Source: Jannaschia sp. CCS1 (lineage in GTDB: Bacteria > Pseudomonadota > Alphaproteobacteria > Rhodobacterales > Rhodobacteraceae). Taken from it: a stretch of 64,000 nt of DNA. Made by a program: the position numbers and the translations under genes. The notes beneath the pieces are model-generated. The model did no database searches. It was given only the letters and a program-made list of their open reading frames with translations, and was not told the DNA's origin. Location: NCBI RefSeq assembly GCF_000013565.1, contig NC_007802.1:4018501-4082500 (forward strand), given 5' to 3'. Position 1 is the stretch's first letter. Each line of letters opens with the position of its first letter. Positions 1 to 8,698 of the stretch are shown here, in pieces.

Positions 1-389
1 ATCACCCCGTGCCACCACGTCAATGGCCCAAGGAAACACAGGCCAATGAACAGAAGCGTGCCCACCATCATGAACGTGTATTCACGCCGCGTGTCGCTGG
101 TGGCCGCCAGACCCGCCAGCAGGGCAGGCACCCCCAGCACCAGCAGCACATTTGCCGTGTTTGAGCCCACGACGTTCCCAAGGGCGAGGCCCGGAACCCC
201 ATCAAGGATCGACTGGACGGAAATCAACAGCTCAGGCGCGGAGGTCCCAAACGCCACGATCGTCAGCGACACGATCAACGCCGGGATGCCCAGCCGCAGG
301 GCCAGGTTCACCGCGCCCTTCACCAGCACGTCACCGGCCAGGAGCAGGATCACCAGCCCCAGGATCGCGAAGCCAAATTGGTCAGCCAT
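1..389 (-). CDS. Na+/Ca2+ exchanger family antiporter (partial)
   Basis: The first 129 residues of an integral membrane antiporter of the CaCA family; the gene runs off the left edge, so the C-terminal part is missing. Hydrophobic helices alternate with short loops, and the first repeat carries the family signature GTSAPELLIS near residues 51-60 followed by GNVVGSNTANVLLVLG, the alpha-1 repeat that lines the ion path. The usual function is electrogenic exchange of Ca2+ against Na+ across the inner membrane. The start ATG overlaps the end of the upstream small zinc-ribbon gene by 8 nt, so the two are probably co-translated. Confidence 0.85.
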   Translation of the reverse strand, partial: MADQFGFAILGLVILLLAGDVLVKGAVNLALRLGIPALIVSLTIVAFGTSAPELLISVQSILDGVPGLALGNVVGSNTANVLLVLGVPALLAGLAATSDTRREYTFMMVGTLLFIGLCFLGPLTWWHGV

Positions 390-585
390 TGTCGCCCTCT
401 CGGCAGACACGGCATTTGCCACCGCGCAGGTTCATGCGACCGCAGTCCGGGCAGGTGCGCGGGCGCGGCAAGGGGTCGTTATCCTTGTTGCGGCCAAGGC
501 GTTTGATGCCAAGCCAGTGCAGCTTGCCGAACATCGCCAGCACCGCCATGCCGATCAGGAAGAAGGTGACGATCTTGATCATCAC
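382..585 (-). CDS. small membrane-anchored zinc-ribbon protein, function unknown
   Basis: A 67-residue protein with one N-terminal hydrophobic helix (about residues 4-20) and a C-terminal tail with two Cys-x-x-Cys pairs, CPDCGR and CRVC, spaced as in a zinc ribbon. It overlaps the S49 peptidase gene by 4 nt at its start and the antiporter gene by 8 nt at its end, which supports translation as part of a three-gene unit. I do not recognise the family. A role in membrane protein quality control beside the S49 peptidase is only a guess from position. Confidence 0.7.
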   Translation of the reverse strand: MMIKIVTFFLIGMAVLAMFGKLHWLGIKRLGRNKDNDPLPRPRTCPDCGRMNLRGGKCRVCREGDNG

Positions 586-1382
586 GTCAGCCCATACCGG
601 GCGTAGAGCGCGCGTTCCTCAACGCTCTGGTCCAGATCGGCCAGCACTTGCGCGCCCAGACGCGGGATCAGCGGTTTCTTCGGGCCATGGACGGTGAATG
701 TCACCTTGTCGCCATAGACCTCTTTCATCTTCGGCACCAGATGCGCGATGCCGTCTGCCAGGCCCAGCTCCACGCCGCGCGTTCCAGTCCAGAAGGCGCC
801 GGTGAACATCTCCGGGTGATCTTTCAGGCGATCCCCACGGCGGGTCTTCACATGGTCGATGAACGACGCGTGGATATCGGTTTGCAGTGATTTCAGGCGC
901 TCAACGTCCTCGTCCTTCTCAGGCGAGAAGGGATCGAGGATGCTTTTGTTCTCGCCCGCGGTGTGCACGCGGCGCTCCACCCCCAGCTTGCCCAACGCCT
1001 CCACAAACCCAAAACCCGCCGAGACCACACCGATGGAGCCGACGATGGAACTCGGATCCACCCAGATGTCGTCAGCAGCGCAGGCCAGCCAATAGCCGCC
1101 GGAGGCTGCCACATCCTCCACGAAGGCATGGACGGGGATGTCTTTTTCTTCCGCCAACCGCCGGATGCGGGCTGCAACCAACGCGGATTGAACCGGCGAT
1201 CCACCGGGCGAATTCATGACCAAAGCCACCGCCTTGGGCTTGCCCTTGGCGAAGGCCTTCTCAATCACCGGCGCGAAGGTCGCATCATTGATGCCCCCGC
1301 GCGTGCCGGACGCAATCGCGCCCTGCAACCGGATGACCGAGACGCGGGGATCGGACGACATAAAGGGGATAAAACGTTTCAT
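582..1382 (-). CDS. S49 family signal peptide peptidase (SppA/SohB-like)
   Basis: A 266-residue serine protease of the S49 family, which cleaves leftover signal peptides or membrane proteins. The nucleophile Ser94 sits in DVAASGGYW and the general-base Lys146 in GENKSILDPF; the 52-residue spacing equals that of the Bacillus SppA Ser/Lys dyad. The oxyanion region is MNSPGGS. The ATG at 1382 was chosen over an upstream in-frame start because the conserved fold begins there (MKRFIPF). No clear N-terminal transmembrane segment is visible, so this looks like a short cytoplasmic or peripheral S49 form. It is the first gene of a tight cluster with the zinc-ribbon protein and the antiporter. Confidence 0.88.
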   Translation of the reverse strand: MKRFIPFMSSDPRVSVIRLQGAIASGTRGGINDATFAPVIEKAFAKGKPKAVALVMNSPGGSPVQSALVAARIRRLAEEKDIPVHAFVEDVAASGGYWLACAADDIWVDPSSIVGSIGVVSAGFGFVEALGKLGVERRVHTAGENKSILDPFSPEKDEDVERLKSLQTDIHASFIDHVKTRRGDRLKDHPEMFTGAFWTGTRGVELGLADGIAHLVPKMKEVYGDKVTFTVHGPKKPLIPRLGAQVLADLDQSVEERALYARYGLT

Positions 1383-1454
1383 TCCATGCGATGTAGGCGG
1401 CGGGGCCCTTGGCAGCAAGGCGAAGACCCATGTTTTCACCTCACGTGTTGCGGA

Positions 1455-2273
1455 TCAGGACGCCACGACTGGCAGCCGCTGCTCTCCCAAGCCGTCAATG
1501 CCCAGATGCATCTCTTGCCCCGCGCGCAGAAAGACCTGGGGTCGCCGGCCAAGGCCCACACCGGGCGGCGTGCCGGTGAAGATGATGTCACCGGGCTCCA
1601 GCGTCATGAAGCGGCTGATGTATTCGACGATGAAATCGGGCTTGAAGATCATCGTATCGGTATTGCCGTCTTGCATCCGCTCTCCGTCCACATCCAGCCA
1701 GATGGAGCGTCCTGTGGGATCGCCCAATTCATCGGCCGTCACCAGCCAGGGGCCAAGCGGCGCGAAGGTGTCGTGGGACTTGCCCTTGGTCCATTGGCCG
1801 CCGTGCTCTTGCTGCCAGGCCCGTTCCGACACGTCATTGCCAAGACAATAGCCCGCGATATGCGCGGCCCCGTCCGTCGTATTCTTCGCGTGCGTGCCGA
1901 TGACGATGACCAACTCCACCTCCCAATCCGTCTTCTCGCTGCCGGGTGGCAGGATCACCGGGTCGTTGGGGCCGGAAATGGCGGTGACAGCCTTCATGAA
2001 CAGCACCGGTTCGGTCGGGACATCCCACCCGCCTTCTGCGGCATGGTCCGCATAGTTGAGGCCCACGCAGACCAGCTTGCCGACGTTGCCGACGCAAGGA
2101 CCAAGGCGCGGGTTGCCCACAAGGGGCAGGTCTTCCGGCGTGATCTCGGGCATCGCCGCCAGGGACGTGCCATCGATATCGGCAACAACACCGCTCAGGT
2201 CACGCACCCCGCCATCTGCATCTAGCACGCCGGGCTTTTCCGCGCCCGCCTCCCCCCATCTGACAAATTTCAT
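1455..2273 (-). CDS. fumarylacetoacetate hydrolase (FAH) family protein
   Basis: A 272-residue enzyme of the FAH superfamily, whose members hydrolyse or decarboxylate 1,3-dicarbonyl acids with a divalent metal. Visible signatures are VGLNYADHA, the metal-binding acidic pair in DWEVELVIVIG, KSHDTFAPLGPW and the terminal FTGTPPGVG block. The start at 2273 has a strong GGGAGGGG ribosome binding site. Proteins of this subtype are often labelled ureidoglycolate lyase or 2,4-diketo-3-deoxy-L-fuconate hydrolase; the sequence alone cannot decide. The neighbours do not form an obvious fucose or purine pathway. Confidence 0.85.
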   Translation of the reverse strand: MKFVRWGEAGAEKPGVLDADGGVRDLSGVVADIDGTSLAAMPEITPEDLPLVGNPRLGPCVGNVGKLVCVGLNYADHAAEGGWDVPTEPVLFMKAVTAISGPNDPVILPPGSEKTDWEVELVIVIGTHAKNTTDGAAHIAGYCLGNDVSERAWQQEHGGQWTKGKSHDTFAPLGPWLVTADELGDPTGRSIWLDVDGERMQDGNTDTMIFKPDFIVEYISRFMTLEPGDIIFTGTPPGVGLGRRPQVFLRAGQEMHLGIDGLGEQRLPVVAS

Positions 2274-2387
2274 CGGCTGCCCCTCCCTTAGATTGATCGC
2301 AGCCACCATGCGTCGCTGGGATCGGAACTCCAAGGGGGCATACGTGTCATCATTCTGGATGGTCTCGTCACCGATGCCACCGCGTGC

Positions 2388-3311
2388 TCAGGTCGCGGCC
2401 GTGCCGTCCTCTGCATCCAGCGACGTCTCTACATCCCTGATGTAGGCGTTCAACTCATCGCGAAACTTGGACGGCATCTTCTCGATCAGCGTGTCGCGCA
2501 AAGCGGGCCATTGCGGTGCCTGATAGAGGAACCGCATTCGGTGATAATGCAGGATCGTGGCATCGGGGGTCCGGGAATAATCGCCCCGGTGCGACAGTGA
2601 GTAATTGTGCATCTCATCCAGCACTCGCACCTTGTACCCGAACCGCTTCATCGTCAGCGGCAGGGTGATCTGGTCCAGCCATGGACGCTTTTGCGCGATC
2701 TTACAATTGCGATCAAAGTCCAGCGCCGTGTCCAGCCAATGGTCGCCAAACCGGCGTCCATCGGCCTGCCTGGCCTCTGGGAACGCCACGAAACCCGCAT
2801 TGTAGTAGGGCGGGTAGTCAACCTTTGACCCACGCAGAAGCGTCACCCGCTCTTCCGGTACGTCCATGTCAAAATGCGCATAGGCCCGTTCCCACCGATC
2901 ATTGGTCTCCCCCCAGGTCGGGCGGCCCTCGGGGGCGGCGGCACAGGTGTCTGCGGGCAACGCCATGAACTCCGCCAGAGATGTCGTGCAGGCCATGTCG
3001 GTATCCAGAAAGATCGAATGGCTCGTGCCGCGATCATCGCAGGCGGCGACAATCTTGTTGCCGTGGGGGTAGTCTTTCTTCCACTTCGGCGGATCGTTCA
3101 GCGTGCGCAGTTCAACGCCGCACACCTCGAATATGGCATGTGTGATATCGCGGATGTCCGGCCGGAAGGCGGCGCTGGCATAGGCGAATTGTCTGATACG
3201 CGTATCCCCCTCATGGGCCTCGGCGAGGGAGGCCGCCAGGAGCCAGGATTGCTTCTCCAGCCGAATGCCGTCGGCCACGTAGAAAAGGGCGAGGGAGGTG
3301 GTGTCGCTCAT
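2388..3311 (-). CDS. glycosyltransferase-like hypothetical protein
   Basis: A 307-residue soluble protein. Residues 103-105 form an Asp-x-Asp motif inside SIFLDTDMAC, placed after a predicted beta strand as in GT-A glycosyltransferases that bind a nucleotide sugar through a metal. A later YYNAGFVAFPEAR segment resembles the acceptor-side block of GT8-like enzymes. There is no signal peptide or membrane segment. The start is uncertain: upstream in-frame ATG (3326) and GTG (3344) codons are possible and none has a convincing ribosome binding site. The acceptor and biological role are not known. Confidence 0.65.
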   Translation of the reverse strand: MSDTTSLALFYVADGIRLEKQSWLLAASLAEAHEGDTRIRQFAYASAAFRPDIRDITHAIFEVCGVELRTLNDPPKWKKDYPHGNKIVAACDDRGTSHSIFLDTDMACTTSLAEFMALPADTCAAAPEGRPTWGETNDRWERAYAHFDMDVPEERVTLLRGSKVDYPPYYNAGFVAFPEARQADGRRFGDHWLDTALDFDRNCKIAQKRPWLDQITLPLTMKRFGYKVRVLDEMHNYSLSHRGDYSRTPDATILHYHRMRFLYQAPQWPALRDTLIEKMPSKFRDELNAYIRDVETSLDAEDGTAAT

Positions 3312-3374
3312 GGCGGGTGTCCGCATTGTCTGCTCGGGCCTCACAATGCCCGCAAACCGGGTATCGCGCCAGCC

Positions 3375-3683
3375 TCAGACCTCCAGATCAACCACTAAGA
3401 TCCCGTCCGCGCCATTCCTGCAGGACGCGACCAACATGCCGCCTGCGCGCTGGTGGGTGGGGTGGACCGCATAGGCATCAAGCGCGGCTTTATCCGTGAA
3501 GGTGCACAGGAAGCCATAGGGATAGCGTTCGGACTTCTGCTCAAAATCGCGGTTGGGGCCGTGGCGGAACTCCGTGAGGCCGGGCAACTCGGGCGCGAGA
3601 CCGTCCAGGATCGCCATCGCCTCCATGATCCGGTCCATCGCGCCCTCGCCTTCAGGCTCCAACATCACCAAGTGATATAGCAT
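3375..3683 (-). CDS. Dabb family stress-responsive A/B-barrel protein
   Basis: A 102-residue alpha/beta-barrel (Dabb) protein. The typical N-terminal strand MLYHLVML, the central helix with ELPGLTEF, and the segment YGFLCTFTDKAALDAYAVHPTHQ are visible. Such proteins are small dimeric enzymes or accessory proteins; no specific reaction can be given. It lies 20 bp after the glycerate kinase stop and is the probable last gene of the LacI-controlled catabolic operon. The sequence around its start codon closely resembles a site at 26593-26617. Confidence 0.8.
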   Translation of the reverse strand: MLYHLVMLEPEGEGAMDRIMEAMAILDGLAPELPGLTEFRHGPNRDFEQKSERYPYGFLCTFTDKAALDAYAVHPTHQRAGGMLVASCRNGADGILVVDLEV

Positions 3684-3692
3684 TGATATACC
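3668..3692 (-). repeat. TATATCA direct-repeat motif over the Dabb gene start
   Basis: On the minus strand this segment reads GGTATATCAATG then CTATATCAC, i.e. two TATATCA units 11 bp apart, with the Dabb start codon in the middle. It matches 22 of 25 positions of a sequence on the plus strand at 26593-26617. It could be a regulator site or a shared translation-start context; no function is proven. Confidence 0.35.
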
Positions 3693-3702
3693 CCCCCAGG
3701 GT

Positions 3703-4926
3703 CTACGTGATCAAAATCGCGCGGAAATCGTTAACGTTTGTCAGCGTCGGACCGGTAACAACCTGATCGCCGATTGACGCGAAAAAGCTGTGGGCGTCGT
3801 TGGTGGCCAGCGCATGGTCGGGCGTCAGCGTTGTGGCTTTTGCCAGCGTATCGGGGCCGATGACCGCGCCCGCGACCTCTGCCGCGCCATCCACGCCGTC
3901 TGTATCACAGGCGATGGCGTGGATATTATCCTTGCCTTTCAGGGCGATGGCCAGTGCCAGGGCGTATTCGGCATTGGGCCCGCCGATACCGTTTCCACGG
4001 CGGGTCACAGTCAGTTCGCCACCTGAAAGAATGACCGTGCCGGGGGCCGCCTTCAACGCACGGGCGGCATGGTCCGCAGCCACCTCTCTGGCCTCTCCTT
4101 CAATGGAATCTCCCAGCATTTCAACCGTGTAGCCTTCCGCGCGCGCGCTCTCAGCCGCGGCCGCGAGCGACTGCGACGGGGCCGCGTAGATCACGTTGTC
4201 CGTCCGCGCGAGGCGCGGATCATCGGGCAAGACCGGATTGCCACCTTTTTCCAGGTAGTTCTGGATCGACGGCGCTGGGGTCACGCCCCATTTATCCAAT
4301 TCTTCCAATGTCCTAGCCGCGCTGCCCCCGTGGCCGACGGTCGGACCGCTGGCAATGTCGCCCGGGTCGTCGCCGGGCACGTCGGAGATCATAAGCGCCA
4401 ACATTCGCGCCGGGTAGGCGGCTGCCGCCAAACGCCCACCCTTGACGGCAGAAACCTCTTTCCGGATGCCGTTGATCGTGCCAATCGGCGCACCAGACGC
4501 CAGAAGACCCGCCGTAAGCTCTTGTTTCTCCTGCAAACTCACGCCATCGACCGGTGCGCATAACAGCGCCGACCCGCCGCCGGAGATCAGCGCGAGGACG
4601 AAATCCCCCTCCCCCACCGTGTCCAGCAGGGCCAGCAGCCGTTTGGTCGCCAAGACCCCCGCCCTGTCGGGCACGGGATGGGATGCTTCAACGATTTCAA
4701 TGCCCTGACAGGGGCGCCCGTAGCCATAGCGTGTGATCACCAGCCCCTCGCACGGGCCCCATTCAGCCTCCACCGCCTCTGCCATCCGCGCACTGGCCTT
4801 GCCCGCGCCGATGACCACCACGCGGCCCTCGGGCTTGGGCGGCAAGGCGCGTGCGAGCGATTGCATCGGGTCCGCCACGCGGACGGCGCAATCGAAGAGG
4901 CCCCGCAGAAAATCGTTTGGCGTCAT
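3703..4926 (-). CDS. glycerate 2-kinase (DUF4147/MOFRL type)
   Basis: A 407-residue kinase that phosphorylates D-glycerate to 2-phosphoglycerate in glyoxylate, tartrate or serine-cycle metabolism. The N-terminal domain shows VVVIGAGKASARMAEAVE and LISGGGSALL; the C-terminal MOFRL domain shows ILSGGELTVT and CDTDGVDG. The start at 4926 overlaps the lacI stop by 4 nt (ATGA), so it is translationally coupled. Its place in the operon suggests that the pathway fed by the GMC, SDR and DUF993 enzymes delivers a three-carbon acid into central metabolism. Confidence 0.9.
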   Translation of the reverse strand: MTPNDFLRGLFDCAVRVADPMQSLARALPPKPEGRVVVIGAGKASARMAEAVEAEWGPCEGLVITRYGYGRPCQGIEIVEASHPVPDRAGVLATKRLLALLDTVGEGDFVLALISGGGSALLCAPVDGVSLQEKQELTAGLLASGAPIGTINGIRKEVSAVKGGRLAAAAYPARMLALMISDVPGDDPGDIASGPTVGHGGSAARTLEELDKWGVTPAPSIQNYLEKGGNPVLPDDPRLARTDNVIYAAPSQSLAAAAESARAEGYTVEMLGDSIEGEAREVAADHAARALKAAPGTVILSGGELTVTRRGNGIGGPNAEYALALAIALKGKDNIHAIACDTDGVDGAAEVAGAVIGPDTLAKATTLTPDHALATNDAHSFFASIGDQVVTGPTLTNVNDFRAILIT

Positions 4927-5927
4927 GGGTTTCGTCCGGTGCTGGAGGTGCGGGCGACAAGGTGAACCGGGGCTCGATGCTCGGGCGGTGGGGTCACGCC
5001 GTCCTGCATCCAGGCCAACAATCCGTCGGCGATGCCCTGCGCAAAGCCCGAGATGTCGCACGCGACGGAGGAAACCTGCGGCCAGACCTGTGCGCAATCC
5101 TCAATATCGTCAAAGCCTACAAGGCGGAAATCCCGGCCCAGTTCCACCCCTTCCCGGGCAAAGCCGGACAGCATGCCCAAGGCGACCAAGTCGTTGAAAC
5201 ATATGGCCGCATCGACATCCATCGGCAGAGCCATTGCCGCCTCCAGCCCGAAGGCGCGGGAACTGCGGCCATGCAGCACAAAGGGCTCCGCACCCGCGCG
5301 CTTGATCTCTGCCAGGTAGCCGGACTTGCGTTCTTCGGTGATCGCGCGCCCCTCCATGCCGCCGACAAACGCGATGCGGGTCGCGCCCTGGTTCATCAGG
5401 TGCCGGGTGGCCTTGGCCGACCCCGATGCATAGTCGAAGGACGCGAACGGAAACAGGCCAGTCCGCGGGTCGGTTTTGCGCAGAACCTGCATGGCCGGAA
5501 TGCCCGCGCGCTCCACCTGATCAAAGGCGTCGCCACCGTCGTCATAGGCCGGGGACACGACCAGCGCGGACACGCCATGCTCGATCATCGAGCCCATCAA
5601 TTTTGCTTGCAAATCAGCATCTTCGTCAGAATTCGCAATGACCGTCGCATAGCCTTTGGCGGCCAAAGTCATCTGCAACACGGTCGCAAATTCGGTGAAG
5701 AACGGGTTGCGCAGGTCGTTGATCACCAGCCCCACCAACCCCGCCGATTGCGACCGCATCTGCGCCGCCGCACGGTTGTAGACGTAGCCGATATCCGCCA
5801 TTGCGGCGCGCACAGCCTCGCGGGTTTCCGCCTTCACCTGTTTGGAGTTCTGCAACACCAGCGACACGGTTGATTTCGACACGCCCGCGCGGGCTGCGAC
5901 GTCCAGAATGGTGGGGCGACGGGTCAT
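4923..5927 (-). CDS. LacI family transcriptional regulator
   Basis: A 334-residue LacI/GalR repressor. The N-terminal helix-turn-helix TILDVAARAGVSKSTVSLVL is followed by the hinge helix and a periplasmic-binding-like effector domain (VGLVINDLRNPFF...). The ATG at 5927 is preferred; a TTG two codons upstream is possible. The gene is embedded in the catabolic operon, between DUF993 and glycerate kinase, which suggests autoregulation by its pathway substrate. The perfect palindrome TGGAACGTTCCA upstream of the first operon gene (10895-10906), and twice near 21485-21521, is the best candidate operator. Confidence 0.92.
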   Translation of the reverse strand: MTRRPTILDVAARAGVSKSTVSLVLQNSKQVKAETREAVRAAMADIGYVYNRAAAQMRSQSAGLVGLVINDLRNPFFTEFATVLQMTLAAKGYATVIANSDEDADLQAKLMGSMIEHGVSALVVSPAYDDGGDAFDQVERAGIPAMQVLRKTDPRTGLFPFASFDYASGSAKATRHLMNQGATRIAFVGGMEGRAITEERKSGYLAEIKRAGAEPFVLHGRSSRAFGLEAAMALPMDVDAAICFNDLVALGMLSGFAREGVELGRDFRLVGFDDIEDCAQVWPQVSSVACDISGFAQGIADGLLAWMQDGVTPPPEHRAPVHLVARTSSTGRNP

Positions 5928-5935
5928 GGGCAACG

Positions 5936-7099
5936 CTAACCCTCGATCCCGTGAAGCGCCAGAAGGTTGCCCATTTTCCGCATGGCTTGGTCCGGGTCCG
6001 TCAGTAGCCGCGCTTGGTCGGCAAGGCGGAACACCTCCGCGAAGTGACTGATATCGCGGGAGGATTGGAACCCGCCCGGCATGATGAAATGCGACTGCGC
6101 GCCGTTGAGCCAGGCCAGAAACGCAATGCCCGCCTTGTAATATTGCGTGGGCGCTTTGAAGATCTCGCGGCTCAGCGGGACCGTCGGCGCGAGCAGCCCG
6201 TGATACGCACCGGCATCGCCCTGCGCCAGGGCCTCCAACGCCTGGGACGCGGCGGGGGCAATGGCCGCGAAGATCCCCAGAAGTGCGTGGGAGTAATGCG
6301 CGCCGTCGCCCTCAATCAAACTGGCGTAGTTGAAATCGTCGCCTGTGTAGAGGCGAACGCCATCGGGTAGGCGTTTACGGAACGCTTCCTCATGGGACTG
6401 ATCCAGAAGGGAAATCTTGATGCCGTCGATCTTGGGCGCGGTGCGCGCGATCAGATCGTGGACGACATCATTGGCCTGATCCACGTCGTCGCTGCCCCAA
6501 TAGCCCCGCAGGCCGGGATCAAACATGTCGCCCAACCAATGAAGGATCACGGGCGCTTCGGCCTGCGTGATGAGATCATCGTAGAGGCGGGCATAATCCT
6601 CCGGCCCCGCCCCAATTGCGGGCAGGGCGCGGGTGGCCATCAGGATCAGCCGCCCGCCGGCGGCCTCGATCGCGTCCATCTGGTGCATGTAGGCGTCGCG
6701 GATGCTGCCCAGGTTGGTTAACGCCTCCGCAGCCACGTGATCCGTGCCCGCGCCACAGGCCACGCGGGGACGGGCGGGATGCGCTTTCGCGGCAGCCATT
6801 GTCCGCTCAATCAACTCACGCGCGGTGGCCCAATCCACGCCCATGCCCCGCTGCGCGGTATCCATGGCCTCGGCAAGGTGAAGCCCCTGATCCCAAAGCC
6901 CCTCCCGAAACCTCAGCGTCGCCTCCCAATCCACGGCGGGGCGGCCTTGCCAGGGGTCCCGTTCGGCCAAAGGATCGCTGATCACATGGGCCGCGGCAAA
7001 GGCGGTACGGGTCAGCGGCACATAAGGTGCGCGCGGGGTCAAAGGCTCCCCAACTAGCGTGTAGTCTTCAAGCATCCCTGCGTAGGTGGGCAATTTCAT
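5936..7099 (-). CDS. DUF993 dihydrodipicolinate synthase-like aldolase
   Basis: A 387-residue protein of the DUF993 family, a TIM-barrel group related to dihydrodipicolinate synthase/N-acetylneuraminate lyase. The lysine in DGIKISLLDQ is the likely Schiff-base residue, and VILHWLGDMFDP and YTGDDFNYASLI are further conserved strands. The reaction is probably cleavage or dehydration of a keto sugar acid, but I know of no firm assignment for this family. It lies 8 bp upstream of the lacI start and 3 bp after the GMC gene, in one transcription unit with two oxidoreductases and an SDR. Confidence 0.82.
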   Translation of the reverse strand: MKLPTYAGMLEDYTLVGEPLTPRAPYVPLTRTAFAAAHVISDPLAERDPWQGRPAVDWEATLRFREGLWDQGLHLAEAMDTAQRGMGVDWATARELIERTMAAAKAHPARPRVACGAGTDHVAAEALTNLGSIRDAYMHQMDAIEAAGGRLILMATRALPAIGAGPEDYARLYDDLITQAEAPVILHWLGDMFDPGLRGYWGSDDVDQANDVVHDLIARTAPKIDGIKISLLDQSHEEAFRKRLPDGVRLYTGDDFNYASLIEGDGAHYSHALLGIFAAIAPAASQALEALAQGDAGAYHGLLAPTVPLSREIFKAPTQYYKAGIAFLAWLNGAQSHFIMPGGFQSSRDISHFAEVFRLADQARLLTDPDQAMRKMGNLLALHGIEG

Positions 7100-7102
7100 C
7101 GG

Positions 7103-8689
7103 TTAAATTCCCTGGTCTTCGCGGATCATATCGGCGGCTTTTTCACCGATCATGATCGTGGGCGCGTTGGTGTTGGAGGACACGACACGCGGCATGATGG
7201 AGGCATCGGCGACGCGGAGGCCATCTATTCCGTTGAATGTCAGGCGGGGCGTCACGACGGCGCTGTCGCCCGGTCCCATGGCGCAGGTCCCGGCACAATG
7301 GTGGGAGGTTTTGGAATGCTGGCAGATGAAGTTGAAGTAATCCTCATCGTTGCGGACGCCCTCGCCGGGCAGGTGCTCAACCTTGAGCATTTGGCTAAGC
7401 GCCTGTTGTGAAAGTATTTTCTGAGTCAGCTTTAATCCGCGAATGGACATCTCGCGGTCCAGCGGGTCGGCGCAATAATTGGGGTCGATCAACGGCGCGC
7501 GGGCCGGATCGGCGCTGGCCAGCCGGACGGTTCCACGCGAGCGGGGGCGCAGATAACACGAATTCAGCGTCACGCCGCCCTCGGGCATGGCGACAACGCC
7601 CGCCTCGATCCCCGTGCCCAGACCCAGATGGAATTGCAGGTCCGGCGAACGCGCGGCGGGGTCGGCGTACCAGAAGCCGCCGGTCTCAAACAGGCTGCTC
7701 GCCACCGGGCCTGTCTTCGTCAGCAAATATTGCAGCCCGGCCAGCACGCTCAGATGCGGCTTGGCGAAGCGGTCATAGGTGTGGGGGCCGGAGACCTCGG
7801 CGATGCAATACAGGTCCAGATGATCCTGCAAGTTGCTGCCCACTTGCGGCTGGTCCAGCACCACATCAATCCCAAGCTCGCGCAAGTGATCCGCCGGACC
7901 AATGCCGGACAGTTGCAATAGCCTCGGCGAACCGATGGCCCCGCTGGTCAGGATCACCTCGCGGCGCGCAGTGATGCGGGTGCCGTCCAGCATCTCCACA
8001 CCCACGGCACGGCCACCGTCCACCACGATGCGTCGCACATGGGCGCGCAGCTTCACATTCAGGTTCACGCGGTGCCTGTTGGGGTGCAGGAATGCCATCG
8101 CCGCCGACGACCGGCGGGCGTTCTTCTGGGTCAGCTGATAATAGGCCGCGCCCTCCTGCACCGCTCCGGTGACATCGTCGTTGAAGGGAATGCCGAGGGC
8201 CTTTGCGGCCTCAAAATACGCCTCACAAATCGGCAGGGGCGCGGCGGGTTTCGACACGCCCAAAGGGCCGTCCTGACCGTGATACCGCCCGCCAAAACTA
8301 TCGTTGCCCTCGGACTTGCGGAAGTAGGGCAACACGTCCTCATAACTCCAGCCGTCACAGCCCAACTGCCGCCATTCGTCGTAATCCAGCGGGTGCCCGC
8401 GCGTGTAGATCTGCGCGTTGATCGCTGACCCGCCGCCGATCACCTTGGCCTGCGTATAGGTGAAGACCTTGCCCTGCATGTGGACCTGCGGCACCGTGCT
8501 CCAGCCCCAGGACGCGATGCCCTTGGTCATCTTCGCAAAGCCCGCGGGCAGATGAAAAAACGGGTGGCGGTCCGACCTTCCGGCCTCCAGCACACAAACG
8601 GTCACATCGGGGTTTTCGGACAATCGCGCGGCGATGACGGACCCCGCCGAGCCGCCGCCGATGATGATGAAATCGTATGCCTCAGCCAT
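7103..8689 (-). CDS. GMC family oxidoreductase (choline dehydrogenase-like)
   Basis: A 528-residue FAD enzyme of the glucose-methanol-choline family. It has the N-terminal dinucleotide fold IIIGGGSAGSVIAARL, the VIGGGSAINAQIYTRG GMC signature 1 region, the ILTSGAIGSPRLLQLSGIG signature 2, and near the end the active-site histidines in SKTSHHCAGTCAMG and the NTNAPTIMIGEKAAD motif. Such enzymes oxidise an alcohol or sugar hydroxyl to the aldehyde or ketone and pass electrons to a quinone or cytochrome. No signal peptide is visible, so it is probably cytoplasmic. The substrate is likely a polyol or sugar derivative imported by one of the nearby ABC systems. Confidence 0.9.
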   Translation of the reverse strand: MAEAYDFIIIGGGSAGSVIAARLSENPDVTVCVLEAGRSDRHPFFHLPAGFAKMTKGIASWGWSTVPQVHMQGKVFTYTQAKVIGGGSAINAQIYTRGHPLDYDEWRQLGCDGWSYEDVLPYFRKSEGNDSFGGRYHGQDGPLGVSKPAAPLPICEAYFEAAKALGIPFNDDVTGAVQEGAAYYQLTQKNARRSSAAMAFLHPNRHRVNLNVKLRAHVRRIVVDGGRAVGVEMLDGTRITARREVILTSGAIGSPRLLQLSGIGPADHLRELGIDVVLDQPQVGSNLQDHLDLYCIAEVSGPHTYDRFAKPHLSVLAGLQYLLTKTGPVASSLFETGGFWYADPAARSPDLQFHLGLGTGIEAGVVAMPEGGVTLNSCYLRPRSRGTVRLASADPARAPLIDPNYCADPLDREMSIRGLKLTQKILSQQALSQMLKVEHLPGEGVRNDEDYFNFICQHSKTSHHCAGTCAMGPGDSAVVTPRLTFNGIDGLRVADASIMPRVVSSNTNAPTIMIGEKAADMIREDQGI

Positions 8690-8698
8690 GGGGATGCC